Positions 11,332-23,649 of a stretch of DNA of 64,000 nt are shown piece by piece. This DNA is from Molossus alvarezi (Eukaryota; Chordata; Mammalia; Chiroptera; Molossidae). Position 1 is the stretch's first letter; the number at the start of each line of letters is the position of its first letter. Location: contig CM073896.1 of assembly GCA_037176705.1 (NCBI GenBank), positions 27,168,708 to 27,232,707 of the forward strand. The letters are read 5' to 3'. Position numbers and translations under genes: made by a program. The notes under the pieces are model-generated. The model searched no databases and was not told the origin of the DNA. It saw only the letters and a list, made by a program, of their open reading frames with translations.

Positions 11332-11557
11332 AACGTTTTTAATATGTTCATATTGATATTTTTAGAGAGAAAGGAAGGGAGGAGAGAAAGATAGAAACAT
11401 CAGTGTCAGAGAGAAACATAGATTAGCTGCCTCCTGCATACCCTCTCACTGGGGTTCGAGCTACATAACTCAGACATGTGCCTTGACCAGGAATCAAACC
11501 AAGACCTCTCAGTCCATGGAATGACAGTCAGTGGACTGAGTCACGTTGGCCATGCTG
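11332..11557 (-). mobile_element. Ves SINE, short-tail subtype, minus strand
   Basis: Minus-strand copy between ccttatgttttaa (11319-11331) and ctttatgtttttt (11558-11570). The left flank also serves as the right target duplication of the preceding SINE, so two insertions used the same site. Confidence 0.88.
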
Positions 11558-11570
11558 CTTTATGTTTTTT

Positions 11571-12098
11571 AGCTGGATATTATTTTCCAGTTTTTATATT
11601 TTTTCCAGCTAAGGTTCATGGGTATAGTATGGCTTGACTTTTTTATTTACTTAAGAATGTCTGTTCACTGCCTTGATACTTTAAAAATAATTGGTTGGGT
11701 GTTTAAATTGGAGAAGCTTACTTTCTTCCCTCAGAGTTTTGTAGACACTGATCCTCTCTCTTACTGAGACATTATGGAGAAGTCTGAGGCCTCCATTATT
11801 TTTCAGCCACGTTGGTGACTTACATTCTTTTTCTAGATGTCCATAAAATATTTATCTTGATGTTCAGTAACTTCATGAGAGTATATCTTACTATTCTTTT
11901 TACTTAAGTTTTCCCTGGGACCTGGTGTGCATTTCAGTTCTGTATAATATACATTCAATGAGATCAGTCACCTTTTCTATCATTTTTCATACTTTGTTTC
12001 TAATGTCTAGAATGATACTTAAAAAGAACTAATCACTTAATGAATATTTTTAAATAAAACAATAACACAACTGTTCATTTCAGAAAAGTTTTCTTTTA
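11571..12098. other. Single-copy DNA, no feature recognised
   Basis: About 530 bp between two minus-strand SINEs. Nothing recognisable was seen. Confidence 0.5.
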
Positions 12099-12108
12099 GC
12101 ATATCTTT

Positions 12109-12365
12109 TTTTTTTTTTTAATTCTCACCCGAGGACACTCTTCCATTGATTTTCAGATAGAGTGGGAGGGAAGGGGGAAGGGAGGGGGAGAGAGAAAAAC
12201 ATTAATGTGAGAGAGAGATGCTGATTGGTTGCTTCCCACACAACCCCCACTAGGGCCAGGGATCAAACTGCAACTGAGGTACATGCCCTTGATAAAAGAA
12301 TCAAACATGCAACCTGTTGGTCCACAGACTGATGTGCTGACTGATGAGCTAAACCAGCCAGGGCT
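12109..12365 (-). mobile_element. Ves SINE, long-tail subtype, minus strand
   Basis: The poly(T) and attctcacccgaggacac (inverted tail) lie at the left, and ggctcatcagtcagc-type A-box sequence at the right end. Target duplication agcatatctttt (12099-12110) and agtatatcttta (12365-12376), one or two differences. Confidence 0.92.
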
Positions 12366-12376
12366 AGTATATCTTT

Positions 12377-13061
12377 ATTTTTAATATTCTATTTACCCTT
12401 TTTTTTTTTTTCCAGAATCACCAATTATGTATACATACAAACTCCCTAGTATGCCTTCCATATTTATTTATTTATTTTTGTCTTCCATATTTATTAACCT
12501 TATTTTTATTTTTACATTTATATTTTATATATACTTATCTACCACATCCATGAAGGTATATATTGTTGGTTGTATTTTTCTTTTTGTATTGCTTTTAATG
12601 TGGTTCTAAACTTTAAATATTTCAAGGATATTTTTCTTCTATATCTTTCCTGAGTGCTGCCTAGTCAACTGTTTCACCTAGATATCTGACAGAAACTTAA
12701 AAATGCACATGCTCCAAACATAATTTATGATCTACCACAGAATCCTAGTCCTCCTCCAATAGTCCCTATCTTAGTAAATAATACCACCACCAGTCCAATC
12801 TTATAAGGTTGACACTTTAAAATTATTTTAGGATAACCTACTTTTATCACCCCATCCCAATCACCAAGCTAATACCCACTCCAGTAAGTCCTTTTTGTAA
12901 AACATGTATTTGATACATCTGCTTCTCTCCATCTGTTCTGCCACCAAGTAATCTTCACCATCAATATCTCTTGCCTGGATGTAGGAAGCATCCAGATGTT
13001 AAATTGTCCTGTGGACACTATGGTAAGGGGTGTTCATTTCATCAAAATAAAAAATTGGGAA
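12377..13061. other. Single-copy DNA, AT-rich
   Basis: Contains a short local duplication of ttccatatttatt (about 12457-12495) with (TTTA)n between the copies. No other feature was recognised. Confidence 0.5.
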
Positions 13062-13213
13062 TCTCAATCACTAAGCATTTTACATATTTATCTCATTTAG
13101 TCTTTCCAACCTTCTGAGGCAAGCAGGGTAACCCCACTTTTCACATGCATAAACTGAATAGTTTCTCAAAGTCACAGAGCTAATAAATGATGAAACTTGG
13201 GTTGAAACTTAAT
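13062..13213 (-). repeat. MIR SINE fragment, minus strand
   Basis: The order cattttacatatttatctcat, ggtaaccccacttttcacatg and tcacagagctaataaatga follows the reverse complement of the ancient mammalian MIR core. It is strongly diverged, with no visible target duplication. Confidence 0.65.
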
Positions 13214-14221
13214 TCTGTTTGAATCCAGAGGTAAGTCCTTTACCATATGGCCTCTCATGTAGGTGGAGGTGATGAATAAAAACATAAATACTAATGATAA
13301 ATTCAATATGCAGAAAAAAGAGGTGAAAATCAAGGATGTACCTTTGGTAAATAACTTTGTTTGAAGGATAATAAATTAATTCAATGAAGGTAACAAAAGG
13401 GAGAAAAGAAACACTTTTGATTTTCAAAAACAAAGACAGGAATGTTCCTTGAAACAAATAATACACATAGGAAGGAAGGTAAGCCATGACATCTGACATC
13501 TATGATCTATGATAATGCCACTGGATGTTGTAAAAGGAGGATTACTGGTAACTCATGGCAGTGCCATTCTTTTGTAGTGATGAGAACAGACTTCAGATTA
13601 CAAAGCATTGAGGAATGGTGGGTCCCTATTTTGAAAGTGAATGTAGCATGTGTATGTTCTTTTATTTTATTTATTTTTTTCCAAGCAAAGTGCCCATGCA
13701 AAGAAGGACAAAACATTATATCTCAGAACAGTGGCAAAAGAGAAGGAATTGCTAGAGAATAAGAGACATTTATATGTTCGTATCAGTGTAGAAAAAGAGC
13801 ATTGGTCAGATGAACTCAGAGAATCCATCTGAAATCTCAGTCTAAACTCAGTTTAGCTGCATAGAAAATGACCTTTATAACACTCACTCCAACTATCTCA
13901 CAATTATAATGAAAATTATTTGAGATAATATTTGTGAAAACTCACCAGGGCTATACAAATACAAAACATTTTTATTATAGACCATATATAAATATCAATA
14001 CTGGTTCACACACATAAAGGAAGCAACTTAATACACAGGTTTTCTACTTTGAGCAAGTCCTCTAAAATAACGCTATAATTTATATGTGCCTATTGGAGAA
14101 AAGAAGTTTCCACTGAAATTCTTCATTATATTAAGTCTATTTCCTTATAATAGACAAAATAAGTAGTGTTATGTGGATAGTTCAATTTGGTTTGAAATAC
14201 ATTTACAAACAACAAAAAAGA
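13214..14221. other. Single-copy DNA, no feature recognised
   Basis: About 1 kb. Overlapping open frames on both strands at 13209-13832 are short and have no recognisable domain; they read as chance frames. Confidence 0.5.
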
Positions 14222-14464
14222 GCCCTGGCCAGTTCAGCTCAGTGGTAGAACACTGGCCCACAGACCTATGAGTTGCCAGATTGATTCTAACCAAGGGCAC
14301 ATACTTTGGTTTCGAATTGTCCCAGGCCCTGGTCATGTGGGATGCAACCAGTCAAGTGTCCCACTCATGTCGATGTTTCCTCTCTCTCCCTCTCTCCCTG
14401 CCTCCCACTCTATCTGAAGATAAAGAAAAAAATATCCTCAGGTGAGGATTAAAAATAATAATAA
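14222..14464 (+). mobile_element. Ves SINE, long-tail subtype; target of L1-B
   Basis: It starts gccctggccagttcagctca and carries tcctcaggtgaggatt at 14436-14451, followed by an (AAT)n tail in which L1-B is inserted. Its own right target duplication is therefore displaced beyond 19930 and could not be identified with confidence. Confidence 0.92.
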
Positions 14465-15277
14465 GAGATTCCAAAATGGTGGCAGAATGAATGGAAGCTA
14501 CACAGACCCACTCTCAGGACCAAACTGGAATTACAACTAAAATAAAGACAAATCATCAGGAAAAAGCAACAGAAAAGCAGCTTGCAAGGACCAGGGACAC
14601 AGAATCAATCCTGGTAGGATTGTGGAGGCATGAGGGGGGGCTGGGAGCCCATGGACAGCAGCAGTCTTAGTTGTGGGCAGCGCCTTTGAGGTTAAACTTC
14701 CTAGCCTGCTCCACAGCGCAGAGGACCACAGAGCACTAAAATAGCCACAGCAAATCACACTGGGCTCCAGCTGAGGGAGGGCAGACTGGACAGAAACTAT
14801 GTGGTGACACTCGGGATTTGGAGGGTGCTCAGAGCTTTTGCTGAGTTTCGGCCACACAGGACAGTGGCCATCTTACTACTTCCCAAGGTTCTGGGGAGAG
14901 GCCTTGGCCCTACCCACGGAGATTCAACCCCAAAAGGTGGGCCATTGAAATGCAAATTGAGGCTCATTAACAAAGAGCATCTGCCCTATCCTCCGGAAAT
15001 CCTCTTACACTGAACAACTGAGGAAGTTTTTCATTCAACTGAGAACCCAAGGCCCTTCAAGTAACCACAACTAATAGCCTCCAGGCAAAAAGCTAGGGGA
15101 AAACTGAACCTTTCCTGGGCTTGCAAATCTACCCAGGAAATTAAGACTCGACAGCAGTGTTTAACATGGGTCCTCCCATACTCATCCAAACCCAGTAGAG
15201 GGAGCCACAAATAGCAGAACACCAACATCCACAGAAAAAAAATTAAGCAGGCTCCAAAACCCAATGAGATAGCCAAA

Positions 15278-16122
15278 ATGGTGAAACAAAGAAAAAAATC
15301 CCAAAGGAAAGAACAAGATTAGATAAATGAAATGCAGTTCAGCAAGTTATCAGAGGTAGAATTCAGAGCCATGATCTTGAGGAAGCTCAACAGCATAAAT
15401 AAGGACATCAACACCTTGAGTAAAGAAACAGAAACATTGAAATCACCAATTGGAAATGAAAACCACCAAGAAGAAATGAAGAACAACATAGCAGAAATAA
15501 AGAACACATTGGAAGGACTAAACAGCAGACTAGAGGAAGATGAAGACTTGATCAGTGAATTAGAAGACAGAGCAGAAAAAAATCAACCAATCAGAAAATC
15601 AAAAGGAAAAAAACAATTAAAAAACAGGAAGACAGCTTAAGAGAACTTTGGGAAAACTAGAAACATAATAATATTCACATCATAGGAGTCCCTGAAGAAG
15701 AAGAATATGAGCTAGGGTTAGATAATATATTTGAAGAAATAGTGACAGAAAACTTCCCTAATTTGGTAAAAGAAGAAGGCATTCAAGCTCAAGAAGCACA
15801 GAGAATCCCAAGTAAGAAGAACAAGAACAGGTATACATCAAGACAAATGGTAATTAAAATGCGAAAAATGAAAGACACAGAGAGAATCCTAAAGGCAACA
15901 AGAGAAAAGCAACAGTTTACCTACAAAGGAACCCCCCATAAGGCTATCAGTTGACTTCTCAACAGAAACACTACAGGCCAGTAGAAACAGGCTTGAAGTA
16001 ATCAAGGTCATGATAAATAAGGATCTGAATCCAAGACTGACAACTCCATCCAATAAGGATATCATTCAAAATAGAAGGTCAAATAAACAGTTTCCCCAGA
16101 GGGAAAAAAAAAAAGGCTAAGG
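15278..16122 (+). pseudogene. L1-B ORF1 (nucleic-acid-binding protein), decayed
   Basis: ORF1 protein normally trimerises through a coiled coil and coats L1 RNA. The probable start is the ATG at 15278-15280. Frames at 15332-15640 (helical, Glu/Lys-rich coiled-coil region) and 15742-15954 (RRM end, with the ENFPNLV box, then the C-terminal domain) are separated by stops and frameshifts. The C-terminal domain continues to about 16122 in a third frame. Motifs match the other L1 copies here. No functional protein is possible. Confidence 0.9.
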
Positions 16123-16220
16123 GGATACACTAGCACCAAACCAGCACTGCAAGAAATGCTAAAAAGACTGCTGTAATTGGTAGAAGAAATAGGAAGAAAA
16201 ATATAAACACACTAAAAAAA

Positions 16221-19200
16221 ATGGCAATAAATAAGTACATATCAATTATCAACTTAAATGTAAATGGATTAAATGCTCTGATAAAAACATACAGAGTAGC
16301 TGAGTGGACAAGAAAGCATGACTCATATATATGTTGTTTACAAGAAACACACCTCACAACAAAAGACTCACATAGGTTGAAAGTGAAGGGATAGAGAAAA
16401 ATCTTCAAAGCAAATGGGAAGGAAAAAAGAGCAGGGGTAGCAATATTCATACCTGGTAAAATAGACTTCAAAATGAAGGCCATAACTAGAGACAAAGAAG
16501 GCCACTACATAATATTGAAAGGATCTATACAACAGGAAGATATAACCTTGGTAAACATATATGCACCCAATTTAGGAGCAGTAAAATATATTAAAAATCT
16601 TCTGGAAGACTTCAAAGGAGAAATTGACAGCAATACAATCATAGCAGGAAACTTCAACATCCCACTGACATCACTGTATAGATCCTCTAGACAAAAAATT
16701 AACAAGGAAACAGACTCTAAATGAAGCACTAGACCAAATGGATTTAATAAATAGCTACAGAGAATTACAGCCTAAAACTACAGAATTCACATTCTTCTCA
16801 AGTGCACATGGGACATTCTCAAAGATAGACCACATGTTAGGATACAATCTAAGTCTCTACAAGTTCAATATTGAAATCATATCAAGCATCTTCTCAGATC
16901 ACAATGGCATGAAACTAGAAATCAATTGCAACAAGAACATGCAAAGACATTTGAACACACGGAAGCTAAATAGCATGCTATTAAATAATGAATGGGTTAC
17001 CAAGGAGGACAAAGAAGAAATTAAAAACTTCCTGAAAACCATTGAAAATGAACACACAACACAAAATCTGTAGGATGCAGCAAAAGCAGTTCTGAGAGGA
17101 AAGTTCTTAACACTACAGGCCTACCTCAACAAACAAAAAAATATACTAATTGACTATCTAACCTCACAACTTAAAGAACTAGAAAGCAAACAAAAAGTAA
17201 ACTGCAGAGCAAGTAGAAGGAAGGAAATAGTAAAGATCAGAGCAGAAATAATTGACATAAAGACCAAAAAAAAAAAAAAACAATTCAAAGGATCAATAAA
17301 ACAAAGAGCTAGTTTTTTGAAAAGATAAATATGATTGATGGACCCTTAGCTAGACTCACCAGGAAAGAAAGAGAGAGAACCCAAATACACAAAATCAGAA
17401 ACAAAAGAGGAAATATCACTGATGAACATAGGTGCCAAAATCTTAACAAAATACTAGCATATCAAATCCAGCAATACATCAAAAAAATTATTCACCATGA
17501 CTAAGTGGGATTCATCCCAGGGATGCAAGACTGGTATAATATTCACTAATCAATAAATGTGATACACCACATAAACAAAATAAAACAAAAAAACACATGA
17601 TAATATCAATAGATGCTGAAAAAGCATTTGACAAAATCCAGCACCCCTTTCTGATAAAATCGTTCAGCAATGTGGGAAAAAAGGGATCATATCTCAACAT
17701 AATAAAGGCCATATATGAAAGACCTACAGCCAACATCATACTCAATGGTCAAAAACTAAAAGCATTTCCTTTAAGAACAGGAACAAGACAGGGATGCCCA
17801 CTTTCACCACTCTCATTTAACATAATACTGGAAGTCTTAGCCACAGCAATCAGACAGGAAGAAAAAATAAAAGGGATCCAAATTGGAAAGGAGGAAGTGA
17901 AACTGTCATTATTTGCAGATGACATGATATTATACATAAAAAACCCTAAACATTCCATCAAAAATCTATTAGACCTAATACATAAATTTGGCAAAGTAGC
18001 AGGATACAAAATTAATGTCAGAAAATCAATGGCATTCTTATATATCAATGATGGACTCACAGAAAGAGAAACTAAAAAAAAACAATCCCATTTACCATCG
18101 CAGCAAAAAAAATTTAAGATACCAACAATAAAGTTAACCAAAGAAGTAAAGTACCTATTTGCAGAAAACTACAGGACATTGAAAAAGAAATAGAGGAAGA
18201 TATAAAAAAGTGGAAGCACATACCTTGTTCATGGATTGGAAGAATTAACATCATTAAAATGTCCATATTACCCAAAGCAATCTATAGATTCAATGCAATC
18301 CCCATCAAAATACCATGACATATTTCACAGAACTAGAACAAATACTTCAAAAGTTCATATGGAACCAAAATAGACCCCGAATAGCCTCAGCAATCTTGAA
18401 AAAAAAGGACAAAGTAGGTGGGATCACAATACCAAACATCACGTTATACTACAAAGCTATTGTAATCAAAACAGCCTGGTACTGGCACAAGAATAGGCAT
18501 ATAGACCAGTAGAACAGAATAGAGAACCCAGAAATTGACACAAGACAATATGCTCAGTTAATATCTGACAAAGGTGTCAAGAGCATACAGTGGAGTAAAG
18601 ACAGCCTCTTTAATAATAGTGTTGGGAAAATTGGACAGCTATATGCAAAAAAATGAAACTACACCATCAACTTACACCATACACAAGAATAAATTCAAAA
18701 TGGATAAAAGACTTAAATATGAGTCGTGAATCTATAAAAATCATAGAAGAAAATGTAGGCAACAAAATTTCAGACATAATACGCAGCAGAATTTTCATTG
18801 ATACATCACCTAAGGCAACAGAAACAAAGAAAAAAAGAACACCTGGGACTACATCGACTAAAAAGCTTCTGCACAGTAAAAGAAACACATTAAAATAGAA
18901 AGGCAACCCACTGTATGGGAAAGCATCATTGCCAATGATACATCAGATAAGGGGTTAATTTCCAAAATATATAGAGTACTCATACAACTCAACAAAAGAA
19001 AGACAAAGAACCCAATTAAAAAATGGGCAGAGGAACTACATAGACACCTCTCCAAACATAATATGCAAATGGCCAAGAGACATATGAAGAAATGTTCAAC
19101 ATCACTAATCATCAGAGAGATGCAAATTAAAACAACAATGAGGTATCACCTCACACCTGTCAGAATGGCCACCATCAACAAATCATCAAACAACAAGTGT

Positions 19201-19637
19201 TGGCAAGGAGGTGGAGAAAAGGGGACTCTAGTACACTGCTGGTGGGAATGCAGACTGGTGCAGCCACTGTGGAAAACAATATGGTGTTACCTCAAATAAT
19301 TATAAATGGAATTGCCATTTGACCCAGTGATCCCACTTCTATGAATATACCCTAAGAAGCCTGAAACACAAATCAAAAAGACTAAAGGTACCCCCATGTT
19401 CATAGCAGCACTATTTACAATAGCTAAGATCTGGAAACAGCCCAAGTGTCCATCAGTAGATGAATGGATAAAAAAGCTGTGGTACATATACACAATGGAA
19501 CACTATGCAGCTGTAAGAAAGAAAGATCTCTTATCCTTTGAGACGACAGGGAGGGACTGGAGAGTATTATGCTAAGTGAAACAAGCCAAGCAGAGAAAGA
19601 CAAATATCACATGATCTCACTTATTTGTGAAATATAA
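16221..19637 (+). pseudogene. L1-B ORF2 (endonuclease-reverse transcriptase), decayed with internal deletion
   Basis: The ATG at 16221 opens the AP-endonuclease-like domain (MAINKYISI start; QETHLT box near 16340; GSIQQEDIT near 16520). Open pieces at 16473-16724 and 16738-17073 cover most of this domain. About 400 bp between the endonuclease and the reverse transcriptase palm are missing at about 17408. The palm follows at 17597-18193 with [13 protein letters not shown], the RQGCPLSPL box and an intact FADD box at 17912-17923. The C-terminal region has many stops. The stop codon TAA is at 19635-19637. The catalytic box is intact but the protein is not. Confidence 0.92.
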
Positions 19638-19930
19638 TGAACATAACAATTGAGGAATAGGGTAGACCCAGAATCATGGAAGTAGGGTACAGACTGACAA
19701 CTGTCAGAAGAGGGGATGGGGAGAGAGGGAAGAGATAAACCACAGAACTTATATGCATGTACGCATAACTGATGGACAAGGACAACAAAGCAGGGGACAG
19801 GGTGGAGAGGGATGGAAAGGAGAGTGTCCATGGGGACAAAAGGAGAAAAATCTGTAACAAAAATAAATTAATAAAAAAATAATAATTTATACCAAAAAAA
19901 AATGACATCTGGAAAAAAATAATAATAATA

Positions 19931-20369
19931 AAACAGCAAACAATCTGTATTTTGATTACGTATACTTCTATGTCATAAGTTATAGATGGAATAACAGTTA
20001 TTGTCTACATTAAGAACAAACAAGCACATCAGTGGTTGATACAACAAAAATCCACCTTTATTAAAGTCAGGTAGTGAGTTGGGTGAAATTTCCTCACCTG
20101 TAATTGTTTTCACATTCTTTAATTTTTGCATCAGATAAAACGTAGTTATACCCAACATCAAAACATACTGTTGTGTCTTAATTTAAAAATAATGATAATC
20201 ATTTTCACCCACCCCAAAAAAATCATTTTACCAAAAATGATGTCCTCTTATGATATAAAAATGGAACCAATCTGATTTTCCAAACATGCCCTATCCAGAT
20301 ATGCCCTTTCGGGGACTAGTCAGTGTCCTGGAGATGCAGGGGCAGCATAACTGAAGTACACCTCTGGGA
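19931..20369. other. Single-copy DNA, no feature recognised
   Basis: About 440 bp after the L1-B insertion. No repeat or exon was recognised. Confidence 0.45.
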
Positions 20370-20545
20370 TGTAGTGTACAAAGTTCCAAACCCTGGCTCT
20401 GCAGCCTAGTAGCTATGGGGCTGGGACACATTATGTAATTCCTCAAAAGTGTATTTCCTCATTTGTAAATAAAGATAGTAATAATTCCCACCTCATATTC
20501 TTGTGAGGATTAGGTGATTGGATGAATCTAAAGTTCTTAGCAAAA
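20370..20545 (+). repeat. MIR SINE fragment, plus strand
   Basis: The succession ccaaaccctggctctgcagcc, tagctatggggctgggacac, tcctcatttgtaaataaaga and ttgtgaggattaggtga follows the ancient MIR consensus in order. Diverged, with no target duplication visible. Confidence 0.75.
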
Positions 20546-21333
20546 TATCTGGGAAGTCGAAAGATTTCTTTACAAATTAGCCTTTTTTTTTTTTTTTCTT
20601 TTTACTTCACAATTATATAGGAACTCAGCTGAGACTCTCCAGCAAACATTTCTAACAACTGGTTCTAAAGTAGTGTGTAGACAAAACAAATGTGATAATA
20701 GCATTCAATACGAACATTAGAAGGATTTGCTGGGACTTGGAAATTGATGAGGGTAAGGATAGAGGAAGTATTTTATTACAAAATGACCAATAGATGTCCT
20801 ATGGATACATACTAAAGAAAATCAAGAAAGGCAACCTATAAGAAATGGTGTTCTATATTAATATTCAATCTAACTACGAAGAATATTAAATTAAGAGAAG
20901 TCAAAATTATTTAACTTTACTTTGAAAAAAATTAGTTGAAACTAAAGCATTCTCAATCCAAAAGAGAAATAAACCTGAAAGAACAGATTAGGGGAAGAAA
21001 CAGCTCTATTTTTATTTTTGTTTAAATAACTGCATTTATTTTTGCATTGAATGGAGAGCAGGAAAAAAATCAGAGCCATAATTGTACTTTAAATACTAGA
21101 AAATTCAACAATTCCAAAAGATGTACATAAGTCATAAACTTTTAGATCTCGAAGTAATTTTAGATCTACCTAGGCAAGGGATTTGATTGCAGAGTCTCTT
21201 TTGTTTCCCAAATGAATTATTTTCCAGTACTTTTCATGTTTTAAAAAAAGAAGAAGATAAAAGCACAACTACCTTGCTTGAATTAGGGGCAGTGATACCA
21301 AAGCACCATCCATCAGGTTCATCTTCTCATCCT
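20546..21333. other. Single-copy DNA, no feature recognised
   Basis: About 800 bp with one T run (20583-20597). Nothing else was recognised. Confidence 0.45.
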
Positions 21334-21349
21334 TGGAATAATTTTTTTT

Positions 21350-21591
21350 TTTTTATCCTGACCCAAGGAAATTTTTCCTTTTTTTTTTTTTATTCAGATA
21401 GAGTGGGAGGGAGAGAGTGAGAGTGAGAGAGAAGCATCGATGTGAAAGGGACACATAAAGTGCCACCCGCACAACCCAACCAGGGTCAGGGAAAAACTGC
21501 AACCGAGGTACATGCCCTTAGCGGGAACTGAACCTAGGTCTCTCCAGACTGCAGGCCAACGCTCTAACCACTGAGCAAAACTGGCCAGGAC
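21350..21591 (-). mobile_element. Ves SINE, minus strand, first of a same-site pair
   Basis: Minus-strand copy with its inverted tail (atcctgacccaaggaaa) at the left and the A-box sequence near 21565-21589. It is flanked by tggaataattttt (21334-21346) and tggaataaatttt (21592-21604). Confidence 0.93.
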
Positions 21592-21609
21592 TGGAATAAA
21601 TTTTTTTAT

Positions 21610-21834
21610 TTTATCCTCACCCGAGGACATTTTTTGTTCAGATAGAGTAGGAGGGAGAGAGAGAGAGAGAGAAACATCGATGTGAAAGGGACACATCGAG
21701 TGGCTGCCACCCACACGACCAACCAGGGCCGGGGACAAACTGCTACCAAGGTACATGCCCTTAGCGGGAACCAAACCCGGGTCTCTAGGGACCGCAGGCT
21801 GATGCTCTAACCGCTGAGCCAAACCGGCCAGGGC
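21610..21834 (-). mobile_element. Ves SINE, minus strand, second of a same-site pair
   Basis: Same orientation and subtype as its neighbour but with its own differences. It is flanked by tggaataaatttt (21592-21604) and tggaataaaattttt (21835-21849), a third copy of the same target duplication. Confidence 0.93.
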
Positions 21835-21849
21835 TGGAATAAAATTTTT

Positions 21850-23054
21850 AACAACCCATTCTAGTTCAATGTCTTCAGTTTACGTATAGTGATACAGAGA
21901 ACCAAAACGATCAACTAACTTATCCGAAGTCAAAAAACAAATGTATGGCTAAGCCAAGACAACACCCACATACTAAACTCCTTCTGCACGACTTGCCTTC
22001 TTAAAAAATGTTCCATATAAACAAGATTTTACTGTCATTAAAGGGAAAACATTGGCCACATAGAAAATAATGTAAAATAACTAATTAAATAATATTAGTA
22101 AAATTTAAAACTTTAGAACGATACTTTATATGTTCTGATAACATTGAAATCTGACAGAAAATATGTATCAAAAACTTTCAAAATGCCTTTCACAGGGCAA
22201 TTCCACTTTTAAAAATGAATCCTACAAGTATATATTAACATAGGTTTGTAGAAATTCAGGCACAATGATACTGCACACTATGTCAAATAGTTAATAACTG
22301 GAAATAGTCTTTATATCTGTAAGTAAGGATGTGAATTTTTTAAAAATTATACCCCTGAAATCAAATATATACAAGTATTAGAAAGATAAGGGCATGTCTA
22401 TGTGAATGCATATAAAATATTATAAAATATATTACTGAAGACTTGTACTCTTTGAGATTTGATGGACTTAATATGCTGTAAGGTCTTCATGTTACCAAAC
22501 AACTAGATGCTGAATAAAACGTATTATATTGATAAACTCCTAAGAGACAAAAAAAATCTTGAAGGGGAATAAATAAACTTATAAGTTGAAATCTGATCAG
22601 TGAATGGTAAACACACACAAAAGGAGGAATATCAGATAGATACATGTCATTATTACTATCACAATCAAGAGGCAAATTCCTTAACCCAAAGGTCATGGAC
22701 TGGTAGCTTAAGCTGCAGACCCTGGAAGTGGCTAAAGTAAAACAAGGTAAGTAGTAGCTTTTGCCTTGTGAAAAAGATAAATGTAAACCATGTATGAAGC
22801 AGCATTTTTACACCAAATCTTTAGATCTTCCATGAATTAAAGCAATTTTAAAAATCATCATGATAACAAATACACAATTTTTAAATATACTATAAAAGTC
22901 AGATTTGAATGAGAAAAGAATAAAATTTTTATTTAAAAAGTTTTATATAAAAAGATTTTATGAAAAAAATGTCTACTCATCTCCTGCCAGTCTACAATTG
23001 GGCAAAAGGTAGGAAAACATCCTAACACTCCCTCATAACCAAGTAACTTGAGGT
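21850..23054. other. Single-copy DNA, AT-rich
   Basis: About 1.2 kb of AT-rich sequence without recognisable repeats or exons. Confidence 0.45.
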
Positions 23055-23473
23055 TGAATTGTGTCCCATGTTTTACGCTAATTTTGTTCCTTCCAAATTC
23101 TCATGTTGAGGCTCTAACCCAGTACCACAGAATGTGACTTTAGAGACAGAACCTTTAAAGACGTGATTAAGTTAAAATAAAGTTCTTAGTGTGGGCCTTA
23201 CTGCAATCAGACTGGTGTGTCCTTATAGGAAGAGGAGATTAGGGCATGCAGGCAGACACACCAGGAACGTGTATGAACAGAGAAAAAAACATGTGAAGAA
23301 GCTGCAAGAGGGAGACCATCTGCAAGTAAAGGAGAAAGACCTCAGAAGAAACATTCCTGCCAATACCTTGACCTTGGACTTGTAGCCTCCAAAACATGGG
23401 CAAATAAATTTCTATTGTTTTAACCCATTAAGTTTGTGGTAAATTTGTTACAGTAGCACATAGGAAAGTAAAC
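23055..23473 (+). mobile_element. MLT1-type LTR (ERVL-MaLR), solo
   Basis: It starts tgaattgtgtcccatg and follows the MaLR LTR order: agtaccacagaatgtgactt, gtgggccttactgcaatcag, ggtgtgtccttataggaag, ccttgaccttggacttgtag, gcctccaaaacatgggcaa and the polyadenylation-type aaataaatttctattgtttt near the 3' end. There is no internal retroviral sequence on either side, so it is a lone LTR. Highly diverged; the MLT1 sublabel is by recognition only. Confidence 0.8.
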
Positions 23474-23582
23474 CCCTCCCCCAACTTCTGGAGGAAGATC
23501 ACTAAGACTTCACAGTCAAGCCCCAGGAACACAACACATGCTTACGCAGAAGCTATATCAGAACCCCAGAAAATACTTCACT

Positions 23583-23611
23583 TCACACACACACAAACAC
23601 ACACACACAAC
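23583..23611. repeat. (CA)n microsatellite
   Basis: A short, interrupted CA tract just upstream of the ancient L1. Confidence 0.85.
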
Positions 23612-23649
23612 TAGGAAAGAGCAAAGTAAAAAAAAAAAAGTAACAGTAC

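Larger units (their letters stand above)
14465..19905 (+). mobile_element. LINE-1 copy B, near full length, internally deleted
   Basis: Starts gagattccaaaatggtggc, the same 5' end as copy D, with a YY1-like aaaatggtggc box near the start. The order is 5' UTR (14465-15277), ORF1 remnant, ORF2 remnant, 3' UTR (19638-19860) and A-rich tail. About 400 bp are missing near 17408 compared with copy C. The insertion site is the (AAT)n tail of the preceding SINE: aaaaataataataa occurs at 14451-14464 and again at about 19915-19930. Between the L1 tail and the second copy lies a short tract (ccaaaaaaaaatgacatctgg) that may be a very short 3' transduction. Confidence 0.94.

Noticed and set aside
17512..18141. 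Minus-strand frames of 77-130 codons across L1 palm regions
   Set aside because: They are antisense shadows of ORF2 and recur in each L1 copy at the same place.
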